Assembly: GCF_900104795.1 (NCBI RefSeq)
Contig: NZ_FNTG01000001.1
Coordinates: 1,550,001-1,614,000, forward strand
Source of the DNA: Burkholderia sp. WP9
Lineage (GTDB): Bacteria > Pseudomonadota > Gammaproteobacteria > Burkholderiales > Burkholderiaceae
DNA: 64,000 nucleotides
Direction of reading: 5' to 3'
In this document: one piece after another, positions 1 through 8,116 of the stretch
Position numbering within the stretch: the stretch's first letter is position 1
Layout of the letters: each line of letters begins with the position of its first letter
Made by a program: the position numbers and the translations under genes
Notes under the pieces: generated by a model
What the model saw: the letters and a program-made list of their open reading frames with translations, nothing else
Told to the model about the DNA's origin: nothing
The model's database searches: none

Positions 1-1
1 C

Positions 2-43
2 GACAAGATCATCGGCACGATGACCGCGCGGGAGGAAGAGTGA
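2..43 (+). CDS. 3' end of an unidentified gene (partial)
   Basis: The first bases read in frame as DKIIGTMTAREEE followed by TGA at 41-43. The coding part lies outside the window, so the product cannot be named. It converges on the DUF3999 gene, whose stop is only 27 bp away, with no visible terminator between them. Confidence 0.45.
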   Translation, partial: DKIIGTMTAREEE

Positions 44-70
44 CCGGCGCGGCATAGGCGCGCGCCGAGT

Positions 71-1531
71 TCAACCGTTGCCGCCTTGCCCGTTTGTGTC
101 ACCCGTGGCGGCATCGTGAGTCGTCGCGCTCGCCACACCGGACCCTGCGGACCCACCAGACACACCACCAGACGCCACGCCCGCTCGAACCTGAGCGCGT
201 CGCGCGAGTCGCCAGGCGATCGCCCCGAGCGAACCGACGGCCAGCAGCAGCGCCGCCCATAGCAAATAGCGGCGCGTCCCATCCGGATCGTGGCTCGCGG
301 CCTGCGCGCTCGCCGCCTGCTCGGCAGACAGCGCGTCACCCAGACGGGCCGTCGCGGGCACCGCTGGGGCACCCATCAACAACTCGCTCCGGCTCACCGC
401 CGCCGACGCCGTCGCCGCGCTCCCGACCGCCAGCGTGAACGGCGCCGCGCCACGCGCGGCGAAAGTCAGCGTAGCCGGACGCCAGCCCGCGGCAATGGTT
501 AGCGCTCCGCTGCCGAGCCCACCGTTGCGCGTGTCGACCACCACACGCCATTGCCGATCCGCGTCGGGCGTCAATTCGAGTGAAGGATTGCTCTGCTCCA
601 CCGCGCCGTTGTGCAAGCGGAACAGCATCGCACCGGCGACTTCGCGCCACGGCGCCTCCAGCCCCGAGCGGGAATAGACGACGGCAGGCGCGACGGTATT
701 TGGCTGAGGCAGATTCAGCCGCAGCCGGTCGACGGGATACGGGCCACCGGTGTTGAAGAAGTACTCGCCGGGCTTCACGCCCGCGTGGGCGACGATGCCT
801 TCGCGCCACGCCCGCTCCGCGCGTTGCACGGGCTCGACGGCAACCGCCTGCACCTCCATCTCCATCGAGTCGACGTACGGCGCGCCGTCGAGCCAGCGCA
901 AACGCAGGTACCGCGCAGGTGTGCCGCCCAGCTCGATCCGGTCCTGACTCAGCGTGCTGCCGTTGTAGCTGACCTTGAGGAGTTGTGCGTCGCCCGCGGG
1001 TTGCCAGTGACGCAAATCATCACTGGCTTCCACGCCCACGCGCCCCTGGTAATTGTCGTCGCGCAGATGCACGAGCAACGCGCTCACGCGACTCGTGCGC
1101 GACAAGCGCCCGGTATCGATTACGTCCGTGTCGTGCTGCGCGCGGGACGGCGGCGCCGACGTTGCACGCAACGAACCATCGCCGGCAATCGTCACCCCGA
1201 GCGGCGCGCCAGCGCTTTTGGCGGCCGTGGACGGCAACGGAAACCAGCGCGCCGGACGCAGCGTGGGCGGCGTGCGAGCGGGTTCGCGAGGCGCGTCGAG
1301 CGAGTACGGCACCGGCTCGCCCGCACCGTTGAAGATGCGCACGTCACCCAGATCGCTGCGCTGGCTTGCCGCGTAGACGGCTGCCGGCAACGTCATGCTG
1401 TAATGCGCGGCGCCCTCGTCGAGTTGGAGCGCAAAGCGTTGTGCGAAATCATCCGCCGCAAATGCGGGCGCGCACGTCCACGCCGCGACGATCGCAACAC
1501 CCCAGCCAGTCAATGCGAAGACATGTTTCAT
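71..1531 (-). CDS. DUF3999 family membrane-anchored envelope protein
   Basis: The 486-residue product has a cleavable signal peptide (residues 1-25, ending AFA). A long exported region resembling DUF3999 follows, then one transmembrane helix near residues 421-441 (LLWAALLLAVGSLGAIAW) and a Gly/Ser-rich cytoplasmic tail. This suggests a periplasmic domain held in the inner membrane. The molecular function of the family is unknown. DUF3999 genes usually follow a DUF2339 gene encoding a large polytopic membrane protein. Here only a decayed end of that partner remains, and its stop overlaps this start codon as ATGA at 1528-1531. This gene itself is open throughout. Confidence 0.8.
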   Translation of the reverse strand: MKHVFALTGWGVAIVAAWTCAPAFAADDFAQRFALQLDEGAAHYSMTLPAAVYAASQRSDLGDVRIFNGAGEPVPYSLDAPREPARTPPTLRPARWFPLPSTAAKSAGAPLGVTIAGDGSLRATSAPPSRAQHDTDVIDTGRLSRTSRVSALLVHLRDDNYQGRVGVEASDDLRHWQPAGDAQLLKVSYNGSTLSQDRIELGGTPARYLRLRWLDGAPYVDSMEMEVQAVAVEPVQRAERAWREGIVAHAGVKPGEYFFNTGGPYPVDRLRLNLPQPNTVAPAVVYSRSGLEAPWREVAGAMLFRLHNGAVEQSNPSLELTPDADRQWRVVVDTRNGGLGSGALTIAAGWRPATLTFAARGAAPFTLAVGSAATASAAVSRSELLMGAPAVPATARLGDALSAEQAASAQAASHDPDGTRRYLLWAALLLAVGSLGAIAWRLARRAQVRAGVASGGVSGGSAGSGVASATTHDAATGDTNGQGGNG

Positions 1532-1825
1532 TGTTCAGTTTCCAGGACCATAGCCTTGGGCGGCAACGGCGAGAAGAAGCCGATGAAGCCGATGAATCCG
1601 ATCAACAGCACCATTGACCCGATGCCGATAAACGATGCGGTTCTCTCGATTTCCGTCACGTGGGACAGGTCGAACAGAACCCGCTTGAGCAAAGTCGCCG
1701 CGAGCAGCACGGCGCCAATGAGCCAGAACAGCCGGCTCAACCGGCTCAACCGGCGCTTCGCCCAGATCGTCACGGCGAAGCGCGCACACCGTCCAGAATA
1801 CCGATATTGACGCCTGCACGAGCAT
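1528..1825 (-). pseudogene. frameshifted C-terminal remnant of a DUF2339 membrane protein gene
   Basis: The last frame encodes FWLIGAVLLAATLLKRVLF, then DLSHV, SFIGIGSMVLLIG and FFSPLPPK. This is the typical closing helix pair and FxPLPP end of DUF2339 proteins, which normally run to several hundred residues. The preceding piece, QASISVFWTVCAL, also family-like, lies in another frame, so a one-base shift near 1777 is needed to join them. Upstream of about 1825 the similarity stops and an unrelated plus-strand gene begins. Short tandem repeats (about 9 bp near 1575-1605, 10 bp near 1733-1755) sit inside the remnant. The stop overlaps the DUF3999 start. Family assignment is from memory of the motif. 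Confidence 0.7.
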
Positions 1826-1943
1826 GAAGTGACATTGCATCGAGCGCATACGGCAGGCGGCCACGATAAGCCGCCAACCATGTCAAAATTCGGCACCGGC
1901 CCTCGAGCCTTCAATCTCCCACATTTCATCCAAGGAAGTTGCA

Positions 1944-2231
1944 GTGGACATCAACAAACAGGTCGCGGCCCTCACCGCTTCGGAACTCCAGACGGCCGGC
2001 GCAAGCCAGGCTACGGCGATCGCGGTCAGTGTGCTGCTGCGTCATCTTCGCTCGCCTGAGCTCGCGAAGCTATTGTCGTCGGCCTTCGAAAATCACCAGG
2101 CGGTCATGCTGCAAACGCCGTGGCCCGATCAGATGTTGCAGGCATTCGAATCGACCCGTCGCTTTCTCGAAGGCGCCGCACAAGCGGATCTGCCAGGCAC
2201 GCAAGCGCCTGCGCAAACGCCGGACGCCTGA
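1944..2231 (+). CDS. hypothetical protein, 95 residues
   Basis: The start is GTG at 1944, preceded by a good Shine-Dalgarno AAGGAAG at 1932-1938. The product starts MDINKQVAALTASELQ and is mostly predicted helix, without signal peptide, membrane segment or cysteine. Its tail is rich in Ala, Gln, Pro and Thr. I do not recognise a family. It stands alone between the DUF2339 remnant and tRNA-Leu, and a strong hairpin terminator follows 38 bp after the stop. The ribosome-binding site and terminator support a real gene. Confidence 0.65.
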   Translation: MDINKQVAALTASELQTAGASQATAIAVSVLLRHLRSPELAKLLSSAFENHQAVMLQTPWPDQMLQAFESTRRFLEGAAQADLPGTQAPAQTPDA

Positions 2232-2269
2232 GCGCGGCCGAATCGCGCCGGCGGCATCGCCGAAAAGCA

Positions 2270-2306
2270 AAAAACCCCGTCAGCCCAAAGACTTGACGGG
2301 GTTTTT
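2270..2306. terminator. bidirectional rho-independent terminator
   Basis: Inverted repeat AAAAACCCCGTCA (2270-2282) and TGACGGGGTTTTT (2294-2306): a perfect 13-bp stem with an 11-nt loop and T/A tracts on both sides. It serves the 95-residue gene on the plus strand and tRNA-Leu on the minus strand. Confidence 0.9.
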
Positions 2307-2319
2307 CACTACGAATAAA

Positions 2320-2406
2320 TGGTGCGAGGGAGGGGACTCGAACCCCTACACCCTTGCGGGCGTCAGGACCTAAACCTGGTGCGTCTACCAATTTCGCCAC
2401 CCTCGC
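2320..2406 (-). tRNA. tRNA-Leu (anticodon TAG)
   Basis: On the minus strand the 87-nt sequence begins GCGAGGGTGGCGAAATTGG and ends CCCTCGCACCA, with an encoded CCA. It has a class II long variable arm, an intact acceptor stem (GCGAGGG with CCCTCGC) and a GGTTCGAGTCC T-arm. The anticodon loop reads TTTAGGT, giving TAG, which decodes CUN leucine codons. It closely matches the layout of E. coli tRNA-Leu(TAG). Confidence 0.97.
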
Positions 2407-2492
2407 AGCCGGGCAATGCGCGATGCGTTTGCCCGTTGTCCTGCATACTGTCGGCCGCGTCTGAAACACGCGCCCGAAAGCGTAAGCGAGAG

Positions 2493-2521
2493 ATTCTAAC
2501 CGATTGATTCGCGCTTGTCTG
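2493..2521 (-). promoter_or_regulatory. putative sigma-70 promoter for tRNA-Leu
   Basis: The minus strand reads CAGACA (2516-2521), a 17-bp spacer, then TAGAAT (2493-2498). This fits the consensus moderately, about 85 bp upstream of the mature tRNA, implying a 5' leader that would be trimmed. Confidence 0.4.
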
Positions 2522-2626
2522 CATTTGCCCGGCATCTGTCGAAGCGGCGCCGATGCTACAATTTTTGGCTTGATGCACGCACGACGTGCCCCCTCTTCGC
2601 CTGCCCTTCCCCACATTCCCAATCCA

Positions 2627-3451
2627 GTGAATTTCGAAGAATATTGCCAGCAGAAAGCGGCGCCGCCCGGATCGAGCACTTACTATGCGCTTCGGCAGGC
2701 GCCCGCGGCCAGCCAGCCGCTGTTGACCGCGCTGTTCGCGCTGCGCCGCGAGTTCGAGGAAACGGTCAAGGAGACGAGCGATCCGGCCATTGGCCGCACG
2801 AAACTCGCGTGGTGGCAAAACGAAATCGCCGCGCTGGCTTCGGGTTCGCCGTCGCATCCGGTGTCCAAGGCGCTGGCCGCGCATCTGCCCGACGTGAAAG
2901 CCGAGTATCCGGCACTGCAAACGTTGCTCGCCGGGTTCGAAATGGACCTCGACCAGGCCCGTTACCTCGATTACCCGAATTTGCGGCGCTATGTGCAAGG
3001 CGTGGGCGGCACGTTCGCCTCGCTGGTCGCGCGCGCCACGGCGAAAGACGCCGCTCAGGCGTCGAACTGGTCCGCACCGCTCGGCGAGGCGCTAATGCTT
3101 GCGCAATTCGTCGTGGAAACGGGCCATGACGCGCGCCACGGCCGCATCTATATTCCGATCGACGAAATGCAGCGCTTCAATGTCACCGCCGCGGATCTGA
3201 TCAATCGGAAATACACCGAGGCATTCACGGAGTTGATGCGCTTCGAGACGAAGCGCGCCCGCGATGCACTGCAAAACGCCCTCGGCGCCGTGCCCGCCAA
3301 CGAGCGCCGCACGCAGCGCACGCTCGTCGCGCAAGCCGCCTTGGCGTCGGCTCTGCTGGATGAAATCAAACGTGACGGCTATCACGTGCTGCATCAACGC
3401 ATCGCATTGACGCCGATTCGCAAGCTTTGGATCGCGTGGCGCGCAAAGTGA
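2627..3451 (+). CDS. squalene/phytoene synthase-like protein with altered aspartate motifs
   Basis: The 274-residue protein (MNFEEYCQQKAAPPGSS...) has the all-helical isoprenoid synthase fold signature, including HDARHGRIYIP, equivalent to the GRIYLP region of squalene/phytoene synthases. The two Mg-diphosphate binding motifs are changed: the usual DDxxD position reads EETVK, and the usual DVGED position reads ETGHD. It may therefore be a non-classical or non-catalytic family member. GTG at 2627 is preferred to ATG at 2573 because a -10-like TACAAT at 2557-2562 would place transcription start only a few bases before 2573. No hopanoid or carotenoid genes are adjacent. Confidence 0.8.
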   Translation: MNFEEYCQQKAAPPGSSTYYALRQAPAASQPLLTALFALRREFEETVKETSDPAIGRTKLAWWQNEIAALASGSPSHPVSKALAAHLPDVKAEYPALQTLLAGFEMDLDQARYLDYPNLRRYVQGVGGTFASLVARATAKDAAQASNWSAPLGEALMLAQFVVETGHDARHGRIYIPIDEMQRFNVTAADLINRKYTEAFTELMRFETKRARDALQNALGAVPANERRTQRTLVAQAALASALLDEIKRDGYHVLHQRIALTPIRKLWIAWRAK

Positions 3452-3572
3452 CCGGGCGGTGCGTCGGTCTGGCGTCGGAAGCGGTCGGCGCGTCACTCAC
3501 TGCGTCGCTAGAAAAAGACGTCGGTAGATGGGCTCCCAAAAACCGTTGCCAAGGTGTCGACAAAAGCTGCCG

Positions 3573-4778
3573 TCAAACCCGTAGCAACGGCAGCGGCTCG
3601 AACCGCTGCTGCAGAATCGCCGGCGCGTCGAGCCCCCACCACGGCCCGAGCACCGTGGCATAAAGCTGCCGGAAATCGACACCGACCGGCAAGTTGCCAT
3701 TGCCGTCGAGCCGCGCCAGCGCCGGCGGCACGCCGTACAGACCACCTCGCACGCGTCCGCCCATGACAAAATGCGGCGCCACGGTGCCGTGGTCCGTGCC
3801 GTTGCTCTGGTTCTCACGCGGACGCCGGCCGAACTCGGCATAAGTCATCACCAGGGTATCGTCCCAGCGACCGAGTTCAACGAGCGCCGATTTCATCGAC
3901 GCGACTCCTTCCGCCAGTTGCTTGAGCAGCACCGCCTGCTGACCCGGCTGATTCTGGTGTGTATCGAAACCATTCAGCGTCAGGCGGATCACCGCAACGC
4001 CGTGGTCGTTTTTTGGTGCGTCGCCGGCCGCGAGCACTTGCATCGCTGCCTTGATCGAACTGCCAAAAGCTCCACCCGGAAACACGGTTTTCAACTGAGG
4101 CTGCCCTTGCGTTGGACGCAGCCGGTCGGCGGCTCTCACAATGTCGTTTTCGACGTCGAGAATATGCGCCAGCTCGGGATTGCGCTCGTGCAGCGATACG
4201 GGCGTGGCGAGCCGCGAAGCCGCCACGAACTGCGCCGGATTGACCAGCGCGATGGCGCGCGCGCCGTTCGCGAGCGGCCCCATCTCGGCGCTGCCGATCA
4301 CCACGCCGTCGGCGGCGAACCCGGCGGGCACCGGCATTTGTGCAAACGCGCGGGTGAGCCATCCTTCGCGCAGATACTGGTCGGAACGCGACGCGGTGTC
4401 CCAGATCTCGATCGAACGGAAATGCGACAGGTTGGGCTGGGCATAGCTCACGCCCTGCACGATCGCCAGTTGCCGGTCGCGCCACAGCGGCATGAGGGGT
4501 TGCAAAGACGGATGCAATCCGGTGCGCTCGTCGAGTTGAATCGCCTGGTCGCGTTTGATGCCGATGTTCTTGCGCAACTGATAGTAAGCAGGATCGGCAA
4601 ACGGAATCACGGTATTCAAACCGTCGTTGCCGCCTTTCAATTCGATGAGGATCAACAGGTTCTCGTAGCCGCGCGCCGACGATGCGTACGGTTCGGCCGA
4701 CTGCGCGCCGTATGCGCGTGGCAGCCAGAACGTGACGCTCGAAGCCGCGCACATCGAGAGAAAGCTGCGTCGTTTCAT
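3573..4778 (-). CDS. DUF1501 family secreted protein
   Basis: The 401-residue protein starts MKRRSFLSMCAASSVTFWLP, a twin-Arg-like leader (RRSFL) followed by a hydrophobic stretch, as is usual for this sulfatase-like family. Family hallmarks are LIELKGGNDGLNTVIPFADP near residue 46 and GTDHGTVAPHFVMGG near residue 329. Its biochemical role is not established. It lies 91 bp downstream of a DUF1800 gene on the same strand. The two families are commonly paired, so they probably act together in the periplasm or at the cell surface. The start is the only ATG that leaves an intact export signal. Confidence 0.88.
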   Translation of the reverse strand: MKRRSFLSMCAASSVTFWLPRAYGAQSAEPYASSARGYENLLILIELKGGNDGLNTVIPFADPAYYQLRKNIGIKRDQAIQLDERTGLHPSLQPLMPLWRDRQLAIVQGVSYAQPNLSHFRSIEIWDTASRSDQYLREGWLTRAFAQMPVPAGFAADGVVIGSAEMGPLANGARAIALVNPAQFVAASRLATPVSLHERNPELAHILDVENDIVRAADRLRPTQGQPQLKTVFPGGAFGSSIKAAMQVLAAGDAPKNDHGVAVIRLTLNGFDTHQNQPGQQAVLLKQLAEGVASMKSALVELGRWDDTLVMTYAEFGRRPRENQSNGTDHGTVAPHFVMGGRVRGGLYGVPPALARLDGNGNLPVGVDFRQLYATVLGPWWGLDAPAILQQRFEPLPLLRV

Positions 4779-4869
4779 CCTGCACCTCGTTCGATTGTCA
4801 CGGCGCGGGTCATGTCCGCTTCGACAGTCCCGTCTTTTTCACCGTTTGGCGCGTGCCTGTTTCAATGGC

Positions 4870-6528
4870 TCACTTCAATTGATACGCCGGGTCCATCAGC
4901 AATGCTTGCAGATAGGCGCCCGCGGTCGAACCGGTCTCGATCGCGTCCACCGGCGTGAGCGGCAAGACCGCGTGCTGCAACTGCAACTCGGCCGACAATC
5001 CGGGCCGCGCCGTCGGCGCGGTGTTGTAACGCGCGAGCCATGTTCCAATGTCGAAGCGTACGCCACCTTTGCCACCCTGAGCGGCATGCGCCGTTGCGCG
5101 CTGCAGCGGCGCTGTGGTCTGCATGCCGGACATCGCGTCGCTTGCCGCGATCCTCGCGCCCGCCAGATTCGCCGTACGCAGTGGACCCGCGGCCTCGGTG
5201 GCGCGGAACAACTGCTCGACGAACTGCTTGCGGGCAAGCAGTGTGGAACTGTTGATCCATGTCGTGCCGCCCGGCCATCCTTTGACGTTCGGCGGATAGA
5301 ACAGGTTTTCGCCGAGCGTGCGGATTTGCGCGGCAAACGGCGCGGTATTCTCATAGCCGATGTCGAATGCGCGCAGCGTGCCGACCACGAACTCCGCCGG
5401 CGACTTTACGAGGACGCCGCGATGATCGTCCTCCCAGAACGCGTCGCTCAGGAAAATGCCGCGCAACGCCACCTTGATATCGTAGCGGCTCGCGCGGAAG
5501 CGCGCCGCGATCGGCGCGATACTCTGCGGGTCCGGCGTATCCGAGACGAACTCGCGCCACAATTTCGTGGTCACGAAGGTGGAGGTCTCTGGCTGCGCCA
5601 GCAGAATATCGAGCACCTGATCGCCATCGAACGGCCCGGTCTTGCCAAGCACGGTCTTCTCACCGTCGTCATGCTGGTTGGAGCGCCACACGTAGGCCTG
5701 CGTGTCGGGATCGAGACTCCACCCGGTGTACGCGCGCGCCGCCTCGGACACGTCACGTTGCGAGTAATGCCCCTCGCCAAGCGTGAACAACTCCATCACC
5801 TCACGTGCGAAATTTTCGTTAGGCTTGCCCTTGCGATTACTCGCGCCATCGAGGTACTGCAGCATCGCAGGATCTTTCGCGACGTCGTGCAGAAGCTCGC
5901 CGAAGTTGCCGAGCGCGTTTCGGCGCAACAGCATGTTCTGCAGCGCCATTTGCTGCGGATACTGCACCTTGTCTTGCCCCGACGTGAAGTGGTTATGCCA
6001 GAACAGCGTCATGCGCTCGGTAAGCGGCGACGGTGTGGCCAGCATCTCGCGCACCCACCATGCGCGTAATAGTTCGTAACGCTGCCCGCGCAATCGCTGC
6101 GCTTCGCGACGCTGATCATCGGTCCATGCCTTGCGCGTTTCGCGTGTCGGTATCGGTTCGAGGACCCAGTCGGGCCGCGGCGTGACCGCCTCGGTTCTGG
6201 CGCTCGCGAGCACTGTGTCGACGGCCTGCACTCGCGTGAGTCCGACGTATTGCGCGAGCTCGGCGGCATCTGGTGCGAAGCCGACGCGCGTCAGAAAGAA
6301 GCGCGCGTCGTCGGCATCGAGAATGCTCTGCTCGCGTTCGGAAGCCGCACTGTCGCCTGCAGTGGGCGCATGATGAGTGCGATGTCCGACATGCGACGCT
6401 GCCGACGGCACGGCGGCGGGCGGCAAACCCACGGCCGCAGCCGGTAAACCGATTGCCAGGACCGTCATGGCAGTGGCCCATGCTGCCAACCTGCGGCGGC
6501 AATTACCACCTGTGAGCAATCTCATCAT
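4870..6528 (-). CDS. DUF1800 family secreted protein
   Basis: The 552-residue product has an N-terminal signal sequence (about residues 1-33) and a Ser/His-rich spacer. Typical DUF1800 blocks follow: FFLTRVGFAP, MTLFWHNHFTSG, NENFAREVMELFTLG, ARAYTGW and KGWPGG. Family function is unknown. It forms a two-gene unit with the DUF1501 gene just downstream, a pairing seen widely in proteobacteria. The first codons encode MMRLLTGGNCRRR; either of the first two Met codons could start. Confidence 0.88.
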   Translation of the reverse strand: MMRLLTGGNCRRRLAAWATAMTVLAIGLPAAAVGLPPAAVPSAASHVGHRTHHAPTAGDSAASEREQSILDADDARFFLTRVGFAPDAAELAQYVGLTRVQAVDTVLASARTEAVTPRPDWVLEPIPTRETRKAWTDDQRREAQRLRGQRYELLRAWWVREMLATPSPLTERMTLFWHNHFTSGQDKVQYPQQMALQNMLLRRNALGNFGELLHDVAKDPAMLQYLDGASNRKGKPNENFAREVMELFTLGEGHYSQRDVSEAARAYTGWSLDPDTQAYVWRSNQHDDGEKTVLGKTGPFDGDQVLDILLAQPETSTFVTTKLWREFVSDTPDPQSIAPIAARFRASRYDIKVALRGIFLSDAFWEDDHRGVLVKSPAEFVVGTLRAFDIGYENTAPFAAQIRTLGENLFYPPNVKGWPGGTTWINSSTLLARKQFVEQLFRATEAAGPLRTANLAGARIAASDAMSGMQTTAPLQRATAHAAQGGKGGVRFDIGTWLARYNTAPTARPGLSAELQLQHAVLPLTPVDAIETGSTAGAYLQALLMDPAYQLK

Positions 6529-6730
6529 CGATCATCCGGATTGACGGGACACCTTGAACAAGCGGCGGCGCACGCAATGCATGCACGGCGCGCTTCGCAT
6601 TGACGATTCAACGGCAGACGAGGCGGGAAGTTGACGAGGGAAGTGCAACGAATTTTTTCACGCACGGCGGAACGCGAAAGATGTTGCGGGAGGAAGAGTG
6701 AAGCGCGTGCCAACGCAGGCACGAAAATAG

Positions 6731-7051
6731 CTACCGCTTATAGAGTTCGCGGACAGCGTCTTCGATATGCTGCCGTAACAGACGCCGTTCGTCGGGCGTC
6801 ATATGACCATCACGACGGCGTTGATCGAGATCGGGGGGAACAGCGGTGCGCATAATCACATCCGACGCGGGGCGTTCGGTCGCGGGATCGTGGCGATTGG
6901 ATCTGCCTGGCTTAGGCGAGCGCTCGCTCGCAGCTCTGTCGGCCGAAGGCTGGGCATGGGCGAGCGTTGGTACCAGTGAGCCTGCAAGCGTACCGGCTAC
7001 CGCCAGTGCAATCACGCTGAGGCGCACATTCGGCCAAACCCCTCCCTTCAT
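6731..7051 (-). CDS. small secreted hypothetical protein
   Basis: The start at 7051 (MKGGVWPNVRLSVIALAV) is chosen because AAGGGA lies 5 nt upstream; an ORF extension of 8 codons has no such site. The 106-residue product has a clear signal peptide ending near AHAQP. The mature part is short, polar and Arg/Asp-rich, with DQRRRDGHMTPDERRLLRQH and a helical C-terminus. The DxRRDGHMTPDERR segment is reminiscent of small envelope-stress or DUF-type periplasmic proteins, but no family is claimed. It is divergent from ompR, so it may be a target of that regulator; this is inference. Confidence 0.7.
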   Translation of the reverse strand: MKGGVWPNVRLSVIALAVAGTLAGSLVPTLAHAQPSADRAASERSPKPGRSNRHDPATERPASDVIMRTAVPPDLDQRRRDGHMTPDERRLLRQHIEDAVRELYKR

Positions 7052-7289
7052 GTTGTTCCCTTCGTGGCGCGGCAACCGGCTACCTCAAATGCGTATACAG
7101 ACCCCGGTAACGGGCCGGGTACGAGAGTTTTATTCGAGTGAAGTATCCACCGAACAGCCGCATTCAGTAAAGGAGTCTACCTGCCCCCGCTTTACGTCGT
7201 GCCACACTGCGGGTAAATTTTGTAACTGACTGTAACCCCGAAAACGATGCAAACGCGCACCACTTTCTAATCGCGCTAAGATGCCGACC

Positions 7290-8015
7290 ATGGAAACCAA
7301 AAACCCTTCGAAAATTCTCGTCGTCGACGACGATCCGCGCCTGCGCGATCTGCTGCGCCGCTACCTCGGTGAACAGGGCTTCAATGTCTATGTCGCCGAG
7401 AACGCTCCTTCCATGAACAAGCTCTGGGTGCGTGAGCGCTTCGACCTGCTGGTGCTCGATCTGATGCTGCCCGGCGAAGACGGTCTGTCGATCTGCCGCC
7501 GTCTGCGCGGCAGCAACGACCGTACGCCGATCATCATGCTCACGGCCAAGGGTGAAGACGTCGATCGTATCGTCGGGCTCGAGATGGGCGCCGACGACTA
7601 TCTGCCCAAGCCGTTCAATCCGCGCGAACTGGTTGCGCGGATCCACGCGGTGTTGCGCCGCCAGTCGCCTTCGGAGTTGCCGGGCGCGCCGTCCGAAACC
7701 ACCGAGGTGTTCGAGTTCGGCGAGTTCGCCTTGAATCTCGCTACCCGCACGCTCACCAAGGCCGGCCAGGAAATTCCGCTGACCACGGGCGAGTTCTCGG
7801 TGCTCAAGGTGTTCGCGCGTCATCCGCGCCAGCCGCTGTCGCGTGAAAAGCTTATGGAACTCGCACGCGGCCGTGAGTACGAAGTCTTCGACCGCAGTCT
7901 CGACGTGCAGATTTCGCGTTTGCGCAAGCTGATCGAACCTGATCCGGGCAGCCCGCGTTTCATCCAGACGGTTTGGGGTCTGGGTTACGTGTTCATCCCC
8001 GACGGTGCAGCCTAA
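7290..8015 (+). CDS. ompR: OmpR family response regulator
   Basis: The 241-residue product has an N-terminal receiver domain with acidic pocket D13-D15, phosphoacceptor D57 (VLDLMLPG), T85 and K107. A C-terminal winged-helix DNA-binding domain follows (about residues 140-238, ending VWGLGYVFIPDG). Overall similarity is to OmpR, the cytoplasmic transcription factor of the EnvZ/OmpR osmosensing pair. ATG at 7290 is preferred to ATG at 7281, giving METKNPSKILVVDDD as in related proteins. A sensor kinase follows after 101 bp on the same strand. Confidence 0.92.
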   Translation: METKNPSKILVVDDDPRLRDLLRRYLGEQGFNVYVAENAPSMNKLWVRERFDLLVLDLMLPGEDGLSICRRLRGSNDRTPIIMLTAKGEDVDRIVGLEMGADDYLPKPFNPRELVARIHAVLRRQSPSELPGAPSETTEVFEFGEFALNLATRTLTKAGQEIPLTTGEFSVLKVFARHPRQPLSREKLMELARGREYEVFDRSLDVQISRLRKLIEPDPGSPRFIQTVWGLGYVFIPDGAA

Positions 8016-8116
8016 GTTTGCTCTCACCTCCAGTGTCGACCAGAGTGGGCGCTTCAGCGCTAACTCTGGTCCCATGCAAGGCCATTGCCTGCTTTGATTT
8101 CAGATAAGAAGGGCCC

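Noticed and set aside
2504..2626. Upstream extension of the squalene/phytoene synthase-like gene
   Set aside because: The extra residues precede a likely -10 box and have no family similarity.
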